A stretch of DNA of 64,000 nucleotides from Henckelia pumila (Eukaryota; Streptophyta; Magnoliopsida; Lamiales; Gesneriaceae), in NCBI RefSeq assembly GCF_033568475.1, contig NC_133123.1:140198062-140262061 (forward strand). The letters run 5' to 3'. A model generated the notes under the pieces. That model was given only the letters and a program-made list of their open reading frames with translations, made no database searches and was not told where the DNA came from. Each line of letters opens with the position of its first letter. The first letter of the stretch is position 1. Shown piece by piece: positions 49,981 through 62,850 of this stretch. The translations under genes were made by a program, and so were the position numbers.

Positions 49981-50298
49981 ATGGGAATCAAGAATTCAAG
50001 CAAACTCTCGCAAAAAGCAGTGATCAAACAGATAGTGAAGCGATGTTCCAACATGGCGAAGAAGCATGGGTTGGAAACCGAAGAAGGGCTACCATTGGAT
50101 GTGCCGAAAGGGCATTTCGTGGTGTATGTAGGGGATAACAGAAGCAGATATATAGTCCCGATTTCGTTCTTGAACAGAGCCGAGTTCCAAAATCTGCTGC
50201 AGCTTGCAGAGGAAGAGTTCGGGTTTGAGCACAACATGGGGCTCACTCTTCCCTGTGAAGAAGAGGTTTTCGAGTCTTTGATCTCTTCGCTTAGGTAG
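49981..50298 (+). CDS. SAUR: SAUR family auxin-responsive protein
   Basis: An intronless 105-residue protein. Small auxin-up RNA proteins promote acid growth by inhibiting PP2C.D phosphatases and so activating plasma-membrane H+-ATPases (family knowledge). The SAUR core is plain: [15 protein letters not shown], then [27 protein letters not shown] and a C-terminal [14 protein letters not shown]. The N-terminus is basic ([19 protein letters not shown]). Start and stop match the family and the frame is intact. It stands alone here rather than in the tandem cluster common for SAURs. Confidence 0.96.
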   Translation: MGIKNSSKLSQKAVIKQIVKRCSNMAKKHGLETEEGLPLDVPKGHFVVYVGDNRSRYIVPISFLNRAEFQNLLQLAEEEFGFEHNMGLTLPCEEEVFESLISSLR

Positions 50299-50319
50299 AA
50301 TTTTTTATTTTCATGAAAT

Positions 50320-50365
50320 GGAAATATTATATTTTATAGATTAGGCATATATAATTATTATAGTA
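50320..50365 (+). promoter_or_regulatory. DST-like mRNA instability element in the SAUR 3' UTR (tentative)
   Basis: GGA at 50320, ATAGATT at 50336-50342 and GTA at 50363 occur in the order of the DST element known from SAUR 3' UTRs, starting 22 nt after the stop. The spacing is looser than the consensus I recall. Confidence 0.4.
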
Positions 50366-52365
50366 AACGGATATTTAATGAATGAATTCATAATTCTGAT
50401 TAGTATCAAATAGAACCTTTGATCTTGGGGATTTTTGTTTAATTGACCAAAGTTTTGACCAAACTAGATAACTTAATTAATTAATTGTTGTACTCGGTCT
50501 CCGAATTATGACAATATTGGATGGATTGGACAGAAAGATTCCTTTTGACAAATTTAGCATAACGCGCTTTTCCGTACCACTCCATTTTTACATCGAAAGT
50601 GCCATTTACATCATCTTGATCACCAATGCATGTGTAATTAATTATACTAGACGTGACTTGCTCGCTCGCTCGCTCGCTCGCATGCGTTTACCGATAAGGT
50701 TCTAATAAGTCGTCAACTTTTATATTCCTTCATTTACCATTTATCATACGTGCGTCGAACTGTAGCAGCATCCATCGTTTATTTGATATACGCGTAAACC
50801 TCACGTACACTCGATTTAAAGTAGAACATCGTGCATACGCATATATAGGTTGGCACTTGGATAAGTCGTAAATGGAGTGGGATCTCCAAAAGTATAAAAG
50901 TGGTCCTTCCATCCGTAGGACTAGGAGTAGGAGTAGGACTATATATATTAATCCCGAAACACCACCATCACCATATTTTTTTATTACCGAAGAAAATTAA
51001 CAGCATCCCATATTATATTATTTCGAAAAATTCAATCTTATTTCTAACGTTCTATTATATAAAATTCACCAACAAATGTGATCTTATTTTATTTGATTTT
51101 GGAGATACAAATAGTCTTCTTTCATTTACGTACAGATACACAAAAACTCATAGGATATCGTTTTACGGTCAATTTTGTTTGTCGGATTCAATAACAAACC
51201 TACTTAAATAAAATTTAATAGTTTTATTGAAACTAGCTAGATAATATATATTCTTGTTTATATATAAAATTTTTGATAAAATTTTTATTTTGGTTTTTTT
51301 TTTTGGCAGAAAATATTTCATATATAGCTAGCTACAAAAATGAGAAACAACACGAGAGATGTTATTTAATAATTTTGCAGCTAACGTTGATCAGTGAATA
51401 AATTAGAAAGATGAGTGCATGCATGCATTTGGTGGTGAACAATAATAATATTGACAAGTTTAATCAATTTAATATTATATTTATCTTAAATATTTTTGTT
51501 AGATAAAGGAAACATTTTTCGGGAAACCGGTGTTACATGTATAGCTAGTTTCCTCATAAATGTTTGTTAAAAGTTTCTGTTATTTTCGACGCAGTGATAA
51601 GCAAATATGTGAAACATCGATTTGATTTGTTTCATAAATTTTGTGTACCAACCGGACATCCCTAACGTAACATCTTTGAAATTATCCATCTAACTACATA
51701 ACAAGACTAGTCTACTTGGCAGATATTTATATATATATATATCCTTGCATGAAATTCATTACGCAAACTTATAAGCTTTATACATAACTCTTTTTGTCAA
51801 GTGGAGAACAAACCATGCATGAATCTTGTGACATAAGTACCAGGTTCAATTAATTAGCCAGACATGAAGTCAATTAACGTTGCTTTATTCTAGATTATCA
51901 TCGATTTCTCTCTACTTTCTAATTTGAGTCAAATATTGGACGAAACAAAAATGTGTAATCAACTAATTCCTCGTTATTCGCACGAAGACGGGTCAACAAG
52001 AGCGATCACCTAATTGCTTGATTACCGGCGGATGTTATTTTGGAAGAAACGTGTTGAGAGATTAAATAATGACAAAAAATGTTGGGGAAAATTATAATAA
52101 GAGACGTAGCTGTATTGAATTATAAACCCGATTGCAGATTATGTGTTTGTATTCCTTGGAGACAAAAGTTATGAGCGATTTCGAATTTGTCCAGCTCATT
52201 TTTATTATTTACTTGGTGATATTGATGGACGAAGTATATATCACTTCGTCAAATTCTTCCAAAGTTCCAACAAATCTTTCTGTTTTATTTTACAGTTTTT
52301 TTTTTATTAACTTAAAATGACGACATAGAAGCCCCCCTCAATTATTTTTTTTAAGGGCCGGGAAA
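50366..52365. other. Intergenic DNA right of SAUR
   Basis: AT-rich, with a (GCTC)n run at about 50660-50680 and (AGGACT/AGGAGT) repeats at 50918-50940. No gene recognised. Confidence 0.55.
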
Positions 52366-52680
52366 ATGCAATTTTGGTCATATATGTTTGTCACTTTGAG
52401 ATTTCGGTCATTTATGTTTTCATATTTCAGTTTTAATTAGCACTGCATGTTTTAATTTTTCTTGTAATTTCAGTATTTTTTCTTCGAAAATGCTTACGTG
52501 GTACTATACACGACAGCTCCACATCAGTACTATATCGATGCCACATCAGTGACACATCGGAAAAATTACTAAAATTGCCAAAAAAAATAAATATAGCGGA
52601 CTAAAACTGAAATCTGAAAATATGGAGGACCAAAATCGTAAAGTGACAAACATACATAACCTAAAAAACAATTTTTCATT
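52366..52680. mobile_element. MITE-like element with ~45-bp imperfect inverted ends
   Basis: The left end aattttggtcatatatgttt followed by gtcactttgagatttcggtc is mirrored by accaaaatcgtaaagtgaca with aacatacataacc at the right. The centre contains ccacatcagtgacacatcgg. The organisation resembles 7494-7777. Confidence 0.6.
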
Positions 52681-53170
52681 TTTTAAATGTTCATGTATAT
52701 ATAAGTTTTGTTATAAAAAAATAAATAAAATGAAATAACAATTTATAAAATACAGATATGTTCAAGCTTTGGATCTACGAAACGTGATTGTACAATGAGC
52801 TCTTGTAACAATTACTAGTATGGGAGTCATTCTAATATAATTGATTGTAAAATCATTTTTAATCCGTTTGATCAGACAATGGTACCACACATAAAACTCA
52901 ATCAATCAATCTGATTAATTTTGTGTATGTAAAAATATAATTTTATCTGATATAAAACAATTATACATTAATATCTGATTTGGAAAGATTGAGGTTCTCA
53001 TTTCGGTCTAGTTTTTCGTATAATTAATTGCTATGCTAGAAAAATATTGAAAATTTAACGTCGTCAGTCACTTTTGATTTGTGAATTATTTTTAACGAAT
53101 AGTCTTTATATATTTTTTTTACAATATATGCCAAATACTATTCATCACTATTATGGAGAGTAAATCAAAA
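52681..53170. other. AT-rich intergenic stretch
   Basis: No gene, RNA or clear element was recognised between the MITE-like element and the SINE-like sequence. Confidence 0.5.
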
Positions 53171-53173
53171 TAG

Positions 53174-53270
53174 CCGGAGGGCATTAGCCCAAGTGACGCC
53201 ATTGATGTCATTTTGTAGACGTCGGAGGCTCGTGTTCGAGTCTCTCCTCTCTCCGGATCGGAACTTTTTC
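53174..53270 (+). mobile_element. tRNA-derived SINE-like sequence
   Basis: An A-box-like TTAGCCCAAGTG (53184-53195) and a B-box-like GTTCGAGTCTC (53234-53244), about 40 nt apart, match Pol III promoter layout. The head gccggagggcattagcccaa is typical of plant SINEs. No clear target duplication was found, so this may be a fragment. Confidence 0.5.
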
Positions 53271-53689
53271 TTCTCCACTTGAATATTTTCAATAAAATAA
53301 AATAGAGAGTAAAATACAATAAATTCTGAGCATATATCCAATATATCATAAAAGGTTCTTAATTTTTCTTGTAATTTTACGGTTGGGGAAATGTACGCTA
53401 GCTGGAAAGTAACGCTAGCTACGTGGTGGACAATTTAAATTTAGTGTGCAGAACATATCATGTGGTGGGATGTACATTATGTAAGAAATTAAAAGTTACG
53501 AATTTCACACCCATTACTCCAAACTAGTTTTAGTATTTATTTTCCTAAATTGTGTAAGAAGATGTTTGCTCATACAACACAACTAATTAACTAAGTGCCT
53601 TTCAATACGCATCACACAATAGTTTGTCTGGTGGCTGCATGCGAAAAGGCGAGATGCCGGGAAATTGATTGGGATAATTGTGAATTTTT

Positions 53690-53932
53690 GGCACTGTTTG
53701 GTTTGAGTGATATGATAAGTAATTCATTGATAAATAATATAATGTAAATTAAAAATAAATAAGAAAAATTAGTTAATACATTATTTGATTTGACGGATAG
53801 ATTATAATTTATTTGATTAAATTGATGTAAAATTATTAATCAATAAATAAATAAATAATATGACGAAAATAAAGCAAAATTGATTGAAAAAAGTTATACA
53901 TAGATTAATAATACATCAAATCAAACAATGTC
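53690..53932. mobile_element. MITE, GGCTCGGTTTGGTT-type (copy 2)
   Basis: Ends ggcactgtttggtttg and caaatcaaacaatgtc are inverted repeats. The interior shares aagtaat, atttgatttgacggatagattataattta and taataatac blocks with 15109-15507. Confidence 0.65.
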
Positions 53933-53959
53933 AAATTAAAAATGAGAAACAATATGTAT

Positions 53960-54240
53960 TTTTGGTAACATATTAATTCTTACGATTTTGGTTCTCTATA
54001 TTATTAATTTTTTTGTCTTAGTTATTCAACTATCTTATGAATTTTTTCAATTTTATTTATTTTCATTTGAAGTGATAGGTGTGCATGACAATGTCATCAG
54101 GTACGTGACGTACGGCGTCAACTTTAAGTCGAAAAAAAAAACTAAAATTACAAAAAAAAACAAAACAAAAATAAGAAAATAAAACTGAAATTTGACGATA
54201 TAAATAACAGAAAAATCACTCAAAAAAATAAACATATTTG
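53960..54240. mobile_element. Possible degraded MITE
   Basis: gattttggttctctat and A-rich reverse copies at its right end, plus gtgcatgacaatgtcatcaggtacgtgacg in the centre, recall the 7494 and 52366 elements, but its termini are worn. Confidence 0.35.
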
Positions 54241-54361
54241 ATATATATATATTCCTTTTAGATTGTGGTAAGTACAACTAAAACTTTTCATCATGTGGGC
54301 TTAATAGTTAATAGTATTTAATAAAAGAAATTGAGCTTTTAAGTTGGGTGCTTCTATGATT

Positions 54362-54443
54362 CACTGAGTGAAATTCACCCAGTGGATCTGGGCCATTCAT
54401 TGGCCCGGGCCCCACACACAAATTATGTGAGGCCCGGGCCAAC
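54362..54443. repeat. Pair of adjacent inverted repeats
   Basis: First hairpin: cactgagtgaa / ttcacccagtg (54362-54383). Second: ttggcccgggcc / ggcccgggccaa (54400-54411 and 54431-54442) with a loop rich in cacaca/tgtg. The GC-rich palindromes stand out from the AT-rich surroundings and may be a small palindromic transposon. Confidence 0.75.
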
Positions 54444-54544
54444 GAACGGTGGATGCTGCAAATGAGCCTTTTAAGTTCAAATAGGGTACGATGTTGTACA
54501 GGCTGTTGTCCCTTCGCCACGTAGTCGATCCGCATCCATTTCAT

Positions 54545-56438
54545 CCTTCATAATAATACATAAATTATGAAATTTTTGTGGATTTTCTATTTTCCAAATT
54601 GAAAATTTCTGGAACAGATTTAGCCTTATATTTTATGTAATAAATTACAAATATATCCTTGAATCTACTTATATTTTTTATTTTTTATTTTTGAAAATGA
54701 GAATGTCAATATTGGATACAACCTAAAGTGTATATCTACCATTATTCCTCCAAAAATATTTGTACTTAACTTTTCATTCATATATTCAAGTATTTTTTTC
54801 AAAAAATTTACATGCGGGGCACATTTATTGTTGTATTAATATTTTTAGGTTATAATATTCTGGTTTTAAAAAAAAATTGTGAGGAGCTTTTTATGGGGTA
54901 TGTTAAAAATAAATATTTTAACAAAGTCTTATTCAGGTTTATAATTGAGTACCGTACGTAGTTTGTAAGCTACTATATATTGAATTTACCGAATGCATCT
55001 CAAAGGATAATGACTACGAATTCTCATGTTATTAATGGAAAATAGAAAAAATGGTGCATATATCAGGAAAATTTTAATCTCTTGGTTTTATATTTCATTT
55101 TCTATGTTGATGATTTACATTATATAATTTTGAACACGTTAACGTTCATATATTTTATTTAAGAGTGTCTCACTTGTTTTAAAATATATATTTGAACTCT
55201 TTTTAAAAAAAAATTAATCTATATTTTTCCATGTGATGCCAAAAAAATAAAATTCCTACAACTTAAAGACCGTGACGTCGCACCTAATTTTGGAATTGTA
55301 GGCACGCAACATGAAAAGTACTACTATTGAGTTTGCCAACATATGGGCCAATTTTTCACGTGGGATAAAAACACATTTCCGGACAAATTTATTAGGTCAC
55401 GTGACAATTTAACGTTAACACTGAATGGTAGAAACCAAGAGAATAGTTTCTTTTAAAATAAAAAAAAAAAAAAAAAAAAAAGAAAGAAAGTAAGAAAACC
55501 AAGAGAATTGTTAAAAACACATATAGTTCCAAAAATTATTAATTATTTGAAACCAAACAGCAATTTTCCTTACCAATGCTTTGCCTCCTCTTGTAGCCTT
55601 GGAAAAGTAGGCTCTACTGGGGTTCTGGGTAATTTTGACGTATATTAATTAGGAGACATACATGCTCCTCACGTAAAAATCCACAAATAAATGCTCATTG
55701 TATCAAAACTTATAGACGTAATATATATTACATTATTCATGCTCCTCTCATATATCATATATGCATGTTGACAAATGGGTGTTGAAACTATGGTAAATTG
55801 CTGAAAAATTTTCAATGCAAACATGTTTTGTTCTGCACTTCTTAGCCACTTTTTTGTACCACAATTTTTGTTAATTTGTACCACATTTTATATGATTTTG
55901 TACCACATGATATATGATATTGTACCACATTTTATGACTAGGGAGCCCAAAGCAAAACGTGTTTGCGTTTGGATATTTTTGGGCAAATTGCCCTTGAAAC
56001 TATACATATCACATGTTTTGACTACTCCACCGTCAACTGTCGAGTTAAAATTAATTAATTTTGCTTGAAAAAAGAAACTCATTTTTGCTAATCTTTTGCA
56101 TTCGAGGGGTAAAAGTTTCAAGAAACCAACTGTTTTGCAAATTTAGCCAGATTCAAAATAATCTCTCGTACTTTGACACCAAACACAATTAGGACAAAGT
56201 CGTGTCGAGTCATTTTAATCATTTATATGTACAATAATAACATATATAGGGGTAAAAACCGGCTACAATACTAACGGTAAAAACGGCATCAGCTACACAT
56301 TATTGGTGTCAAGCATCCCACTGTTACCCTTCAACAAATTACAAGGGTGTTTCAAATCTTTTTCAACTTCTATTACGTACCCGCTAACTGGACTGTGTAG
56401 GAGGAGATGTAGCAGCAACAGATATTACCGATTAAGCC
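54545..56438. other. Intergenic DNA downstream of FPP
   Basis: AT-rich, with a poly-A run near 55461-55481 and tandem ttgtaccacat-type units at about 55854-55932 (three spaced copies). No supported gene; FPP 3' UTR is expected at the right end. Confidence 0.55.
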
Positions 56439-59400
56439 TTAGCGGCCATTTTTTTCTTTTGACGAAAAGAATCTGCTAAACACGCGACCTTGTTTCTCTG
56501 GTGTAGGGGTAGAGGATCTTGAGGGCCGATGTTTTGAATGCACCGTGTTGATTGGAGACCTTGTGGGGTTGCTAGCTTCAGAGTCTGATGGATTAAACGT
56601 GTTGGTGAATTGATCCAAGGGGGACTCTTTGCCCGTGTTACGAGTATTAGTGGAAGAAGAAACAGTATCCATTTCGGTTGCTAGCAAATTCACACCGCTT
56701 ATGGATGGTTCGTCGTCCTTTGAGACTTCAAACTTTTGAGACCTCTCATCTCTGACTGGACTGGCAATCTCCGCCGGGGGACGGAATGATTGCAACTGCT
56801 TACCAAGAAGAAATATTGTTTCTTGACACTCTGCTAACTTTTCTGCTGCTGCAGCCAAATCCTTCTCCTGAGGTTGGATAATTGATGAAGGAAGCAAATG
56901 AAATGAGATAATTAAAATTGTACAACACATATGAAGTACTTTTGGCCGAGCAGTTATGCAAGAATTTTTAACAACAATCATGCGAGACTCAATTAAATCA
57001 GATAACATCACTTGAATTTAATACGGGAGGGATACAACGTTAAAAATTGGAAAAGTATTCCTCTAATAATTGGAAAACAACATGGTATAAGCCTAACCTG
57101 GCTAGTCTTGTCACCATTATCAGTTGATGGAAAACTTTTGATCCTGAAATGGAACATGCATGAAGTCAATAGAGACCAGGAGTCAGGACGACAGATAAAT
57201 TAAGACCTTGCAATGTAACAATGCCATCTTACGCTAAAAAATATTTAAAGACAAGATAGATTTAAAAAAAAAATCAGGAAAAGAACTTTGACATAAAAAT
57301 AGAAACTTATAAAAGAAAAATCTTTTTTAACTTTGAGATCAAGCTCTACAAAATAAGGCAAGAAATATCGTTTTCAGCTGGTGTAAAATCAAGTAATCTG
57401 AATCGTATCATGAGGAGAAGAAAACAAAAGTTACCTTTGCAGCTGCTCCTGAAGATCTATGCATTTCGCTAGTGCATCTTGATGACTTTTTTTCTCCTCT
57501 TGGAGCTCAATATCCAAACTTTCTATTTTCTCTTGGAGGAGATCAACTTCAGTTTGTAATTCCTCTGCCCGTGTTTCGAGTGATTTGTATGACTCAGCCA
57601 TGCACTTGAGCTGAGTCTCAGCCAAGCTATTCGTCTTTTGAGCTAATGAAAAATTTGACTTAATCTCAGATAGTTGCCGTTCTGTTTCCAGCAACTGAGA
57701 TTTCGTGCTTTCAAAGTTTTCTTTGCATTCAGCAAGATCCACAGCAAGACTATCCTTGTCGAACTTCAACTGTTGAAACTCCTCGAACGAGCATTTCCAT
57801 GATTTGGCGGTTGATTCAGAGGTCGGAACAAGATTCCCATCATGTGGGACATCAGGATCAGATGTGGAATCAGAGAAGTTACCACTGCCATTTGGATACC
57901 TCTCTCCTGATGAGTTTGCTGCAGCCTTGTTCTCCGGTAACGCAATCTTGTCAATACAATCAGAACTGCCGGTTTCCACTTCATTATTTTTCAACCCCAG
58001 GATATTGAAGCGCAGCTCACTCGCTCTATTTAACACATGAGATACATCGAGTACAAAATCATTGAGATTAATCTCACTGCTTATAGCTTCACCATACTTG
58101 GCAGAGAAGCTGTCAAGTTTCTGATTCAGTCCTCCATCAGGAGATGTTCCCGGAACAACCTTAGACTCATTACCAAGAATTATAACAAAGTCATAAATTT
58201 GAGAAAGAGCCCTTTCTAATTGTTGATTTGCAGTTTGAATGGTGTTGATACATGAGTTACCTTCCGCAGTAGAAAGACCACTCACCGACTTGCGATGCAA
58301 AGTGTCAAGCATATCCTGCATTATACATCTAACATTCTCAACAACCTTTTCCATGTCATTTTGTTTGTGCATTGATTCAAGTACTGTATGTATTTGGGAT
58401 TGAAGCTTCACAAAGATCAGTGGGTCTGCCTGTAGTTGAGAATTTGCTAAAGTGGCATCATCTTTAGGAGACAGCAGAGCTTGCGCTACAAATTGTTCTC
58501 CACATTGAGATTCAGCTGGCAGGCAGGCAATTTTCTCCATCTCCAAAAAGTCATCCATAAGGTCCAGGTGATTTGTGTTTTCAGACTCGTATGAACCTCC
58601 GGCATCCTTTGCCTTCTCGAGATGACATTGTTTAGTTGACAACGGAGCCCACGAATCAGAACAACTAACAATGTCGTCGTTTCCCTCTTCAGACATGGAG
58701 GTGAAACTCCATGGATTACTACTTTTTTTGTCAAACAAACTTTCGGATGGGGCCTGAGCATTCGATCTTGGTCTACTCTTCTGTTCACCATTATGTGGCA
58801 GTTGGGCTTCTAAACACTGAAGTTTGCTGCTCGTCTGAGCACAGAAACTCCTAGAGGCTTGCAATTCACTGTTGCGCTTCGATAATGCTTCCTTCAACAT
58901 TTTCGTCTCTTCCTCCATTACTAGTAGGCGTTCTGTGAGCAACTCATTTTCTTTCTGATACATCCGTGCGTTGTCAAATGAAAATTCAGGCAGTTGGGAC
59001 AAATGTGGAGAATGAGACTTCACTGGAGACCTCCTTACGGGAGATTCCCCAATATCTCTCCCCAAGCTTTCGACTTCAAGTTTCATTTGAGCTACGGCAG
59101 CCGGACCAGGTAATTTCTTCCGAACAAGGCCTCGTAATCTTTGACACTCTGCTTCAAGCTTAGCAATTTTCTTTACTCCTTCCAGATGCTGCTTGTTCGC
59201 TACTTCAGCAGATCGCAAACTCATGTTCTTTTCCTCACTGCGAATTTCCACTTCTTTCCTAGCAATATGGATTTCATACTTGAGCGAATGCACCTCTTTT
59301 TCACAGGACTCAATTTTGCTCTTCAAAATTTCTATCTCATTTACAGCTTGCGACTTTTCTTCACTTAGCTTGATTAAAATGTTAGAACGCTCCTGCAAAG

Positions 59401-60658
59401 ATCTCGATAATGCAGCATTTTCTGCAGCAGAGGTCAATAACTCTTGGTCCAAATTAGCTATTTTAGCTTCAAACTCAAGCTTCATCTTGTCAAACAGCTT
59501 TGCTTTGCTCAAAACAACTTCATTCAATTTTTTCTCATGTTCTTCCTTCAAATTTCGTATTTGTCTCATGCACTCCTTAAGAGCCCCATCCAAATGGGTT
59601 GCCCGATCTTCTGCAGTGAGCTTTAGCAAAGTAACAGATTCCAGATGATTTTTCAGAGTTGCAGCTTCTGCCTCAGCCTTTTCCCAACCTGTTCAAATAG
59701 TTGTTGGTGATTAATTCCACGATCTTCTGTTTTCTTAAAGGAAAAGGAAGTTTAGCTGATACCTGAGACAGCCTCTTCAGCAACTTTGACGTGTTGTTTC
59801 ACAAGGTTCTCTTTATCGGTAATTTCAGTATGAGCATCAGATAACTTTTCATTTAGTGCCTTCACTTCATCATCTAAGGCCTTCACTTCTCCCTCAAGAG
59901 ACTTCACTTGATCTTCCAACCCAGTTAGATGGGTGTATGATTCAATCGATAGTTGCACATACTTCAGCTTTTTATTGTTGTCTTGTTTATCCTGTTGGTT
60001 ACCAACAACACGATGTATATCAGATACAGACGAAGTAAACACTAAATGTTTGCAACAATTCTAGGAGGGGATGGAAAACTAACAACTTATCGGAAATCGC
60101 ATCAAAAAATGAATTGTAGCTTCTAATTTGTTGTAAAAAATAAAAAAATAAAGAAAATAAATAAATTACTAGTAGGGAAAAAAGAGTACGAAGAACTGGG
60201 TTAAGACTTAAGGAAATTATTCAGGCAATCCATATTTTATAGAAATGAATCAGGGGTGAGGATGAAATACGATAGATTTCTATTATACAATTTAATCTAC
60301 ACAACTTTTAAGCTGTAGAAAAATGAATTGTTCACACCAAGAAATGGAGACCGTCAGAAACACTCTTTGAGAATACCAGTAACTGATCCCTCCGGTTAGA
60401 AATTCAATACACGTTGCAATTCCAACGAGCAAAAGATTGTACTTCAAATAAATAATCAGCCACACAAATATGGATCAACCTTGTTAATTTGAGTGTATTT
60501 TTTAAAAAAAAAAATAATCGACTACAAGGATATGGATCAACATTATTGATTTGAGTTGCACCTACATCTGAAGGCACGGCTGAAGAGTCTGTTGCTGTTT
60601 TTTCAGCTGCTAGCTTTTCAGATGACTTTTTCTTCCAGGGCCAACTTCTTTTATCCAT
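56439..60658 (-). CDS. FPP: Filament-like plant protein (FPP, long coiled coil)
   Basis: FPPs are plant-specific long coiled-coil proteins (DUF869) linked to microtubule and cell-periphery structures. Five coding exons on the minus strand join in frame: 60658-60566, 59991-59763, 59688-57435, 57143-57098 and 56867-56439, giving 1016 residues, the usual FPP size. Signature features: N-terminal MDKRSWPWKKKSSEK; KLKYVQLSIESYTHLTGLE; HLDGALKECMRQIRNLKEEH; CQRLRGLVRKKLPGPAAVAQ (about residues 290-310); MYQKENELLTERL near residue 345; a Ser/Asp-rich middle; and a C-terminal coiled coil (QTEVDLLQEKIESLDIELQE) ending in a basic FSRFFSSKEKNGR tail. No stops or shifts. I start at MDKRSW rather than the upstream in-frame Met at 60676 because it is the family start. 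Confidence 0.94.
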
Positions 60659-60664
60659 CGTAGG

Positions 60665-62580
60665 CTGTCGATACAAATAAGTTGTAAGAACAAAAAGTTA
60701 AAAGAAGGTCAAGATCTAAATTACTTGAATGGAGAAATGCAGAGAAAGGTTAACTGGCAATGACAAACAACATGGAATAGAAGTACAGGTCCCAGGGAAC
60801 AAACCACATCATGTTCATCTAGCATCTAATAACAATTCATTTTACCACGCCGATTGAATCACGAAACATAGATGTTTCCAGACAAGACATTTAAACATTT
60901 TTTTGACTCAACATCGTGTTTATGGATATCTATGGAAAAACTAAACTAGATGCCATCTCAAGTGTTTGTGACTCCACAATGCTGCTAACTTTATGGAGAT
61001 CTATTGAAGCATTAAACTAAAGATGCCATCTCAAGTTTTCTGACTCCACAATGCTGCTAACTTTCTCAATCCAAATATGTAACTGATTACCAAGAGAAGA
61101 TGGATTCTTGAAAGCTCCCACTATCTAAACAAGTCCAAGAAATTAGCAATGGCCAACCAAACCAACATCATCTGCCAAAAATGCCTATGAACCACAACTT
61201 AGTTTAAGCATGTCACGCATATTCATGCAGGACATGCACTTAAATTAAGATGATTAGTCATGAGACGAAGTCAACAAATTTCCCATGAACAAGTTGGAAA
61301 GAGTCAATTGAAAGTAGGAGTAAACTTTCTTTTTATAACACAACTTCTGCCCATTAACATCTTGCAACCAACGATAAGCATCCAAATAATAGATATAATA
61401 CAATTGATATGTGAAATCCAAAAAGTATAAAAGACCATTAACGACTAACAAGCTTGGACCTGCGAAGGATGAACATTTCGGGATCCTAAGGGTAATATTA
61501 ACCGGAGATAACTGGACGGCCAGACTAAATAACAGAGAACGTTGTCAAATCTTCAATACATATTCTGTACTACAAACTGTGGAATCCATGAAAGCAAGAA
61601 ACAAATACTGTTGATTAAAAATATTACTCGAAAAAAAAAAATGTACCGTGGACCAAAAAAAAAAAGATATGCCACCAGAAAAAATCAAAATCGGAGTTTA
61701 GTTTCAGCCACAAGCCACTGAGGTAGATCTAAACGGGAAACAAGTCTCATTACTCTGTAGCTGAAATTTGGTCTAAATTGGAGTGGCACATCATTACAAG
61801 GAAACGACTGGGATACGATTTCAGTGGCGTGAAAAATAGTTTCAGCTATTAAACTTTATTCCAATAAAAGTAATCAAAAGATGCAACTACTTTCTTGCGT
61901 CAAACCTCAGTTACATGTAATAGTTAAAAATGCCATATCCTCGATATCAAACAACAATTTTAAAAATAAAAATAAAAAAATCTCACAAAACCAAGAACTA
62001 TACATAAATAGATCAACAATACGAAGAAAAACATATTTTCCTATCAGATTTTATTTCGTGGTAAAGGACGGACAATAACAAAATGCTACAGATATACATG
62101 CATCCTGAATGAATAATGCAGTTAGCTAAAAACGGAATCAATTAAGACAACAACAACTTAATACAAATCAGCAAAGATTTGGATTCACAAGAAAACGAAA
62201 CAGAACCATATCTACAACTGTCCAGCTGAAAATCAGATAAAACACAAACCCAGAAGCAAACTCCCAACAAATGTGGTAAAAGGAGGCAAATAAGATGCAG
62301 TGGCAGCGGAAAAAGAGAAGCCCATAAGTCTTATAAGGGGCAAAAAAAAAGAAAGAATTATTGTAATTAAAATATAAGAACGAAAAATATTGCTTTCCAC
62401 GGCACAGAAAACAAAGCGAACCCAAGAAAAAGGAACCAGCCTCTGAATAATGTATCCTTCCACTCAGGGTTAAAATCAGCAAAAACCCAGGGGAGGCAAA
62501 AAAAAATGTAAAAGGCAATCAGACAAACGCAACCCATGCATGTCTTTTTCTTGTGTATGCGCCAAATTCAGACCACTTAC
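60665..62580 (-). other. Probable 5' UTR intron of FPP
   Basis: The minus-strand donor CTC|GTAAGTGG (exon edge 62581) and acceptor CGACAG|CCTACG (exon edge 60664) define an intron of 1916 nt that ends six bases before the ATG. No coding frame inside is supported. Confidence 0.6.
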
Positions 62581-62850
62581 GAGCTACTGGTCAGTATTGT
62601 TCACTTGCAGCAATGCGGCTCCAACAAAAACGGTGGATTTGCGATTGAATGAGGAAAAAAGAGGATCTGGGATTGAGAATGCAGTTGGTTCGGTGTTTGT
62701 TGAGCGGGTTTTGTAGAGAGGAAAAAAGTGGTGGAGGAATGGGGTGTGGTGTGGGGTCCCATGGAAGTGGTGAAAGTATTTTCAGTCGCTTGCTAGAGAA
62801 GACGTAGGAAAGCTCCCACACATCACCCTCTCTTTATATTTTTTTAGTAA
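62581..62850 (-). promoter_or_regulatory. FPP leader exon and core promoter
   Basis: A non-coding first exon runs from about 62800 to 62581. A TATA-like AATATAAAGA on the minus strand lies at 62831-62840, giving initiation near 62800. The leader is pyrimidine-rich on the minus strand, like many plant leaders. Confidence 0.5.

Noticed and set aside
57799-59648. Plus-strand ORFs opposite the FPP main exon
   Set aside because: Antisense shadows of a well-supported coiled-coil gene.
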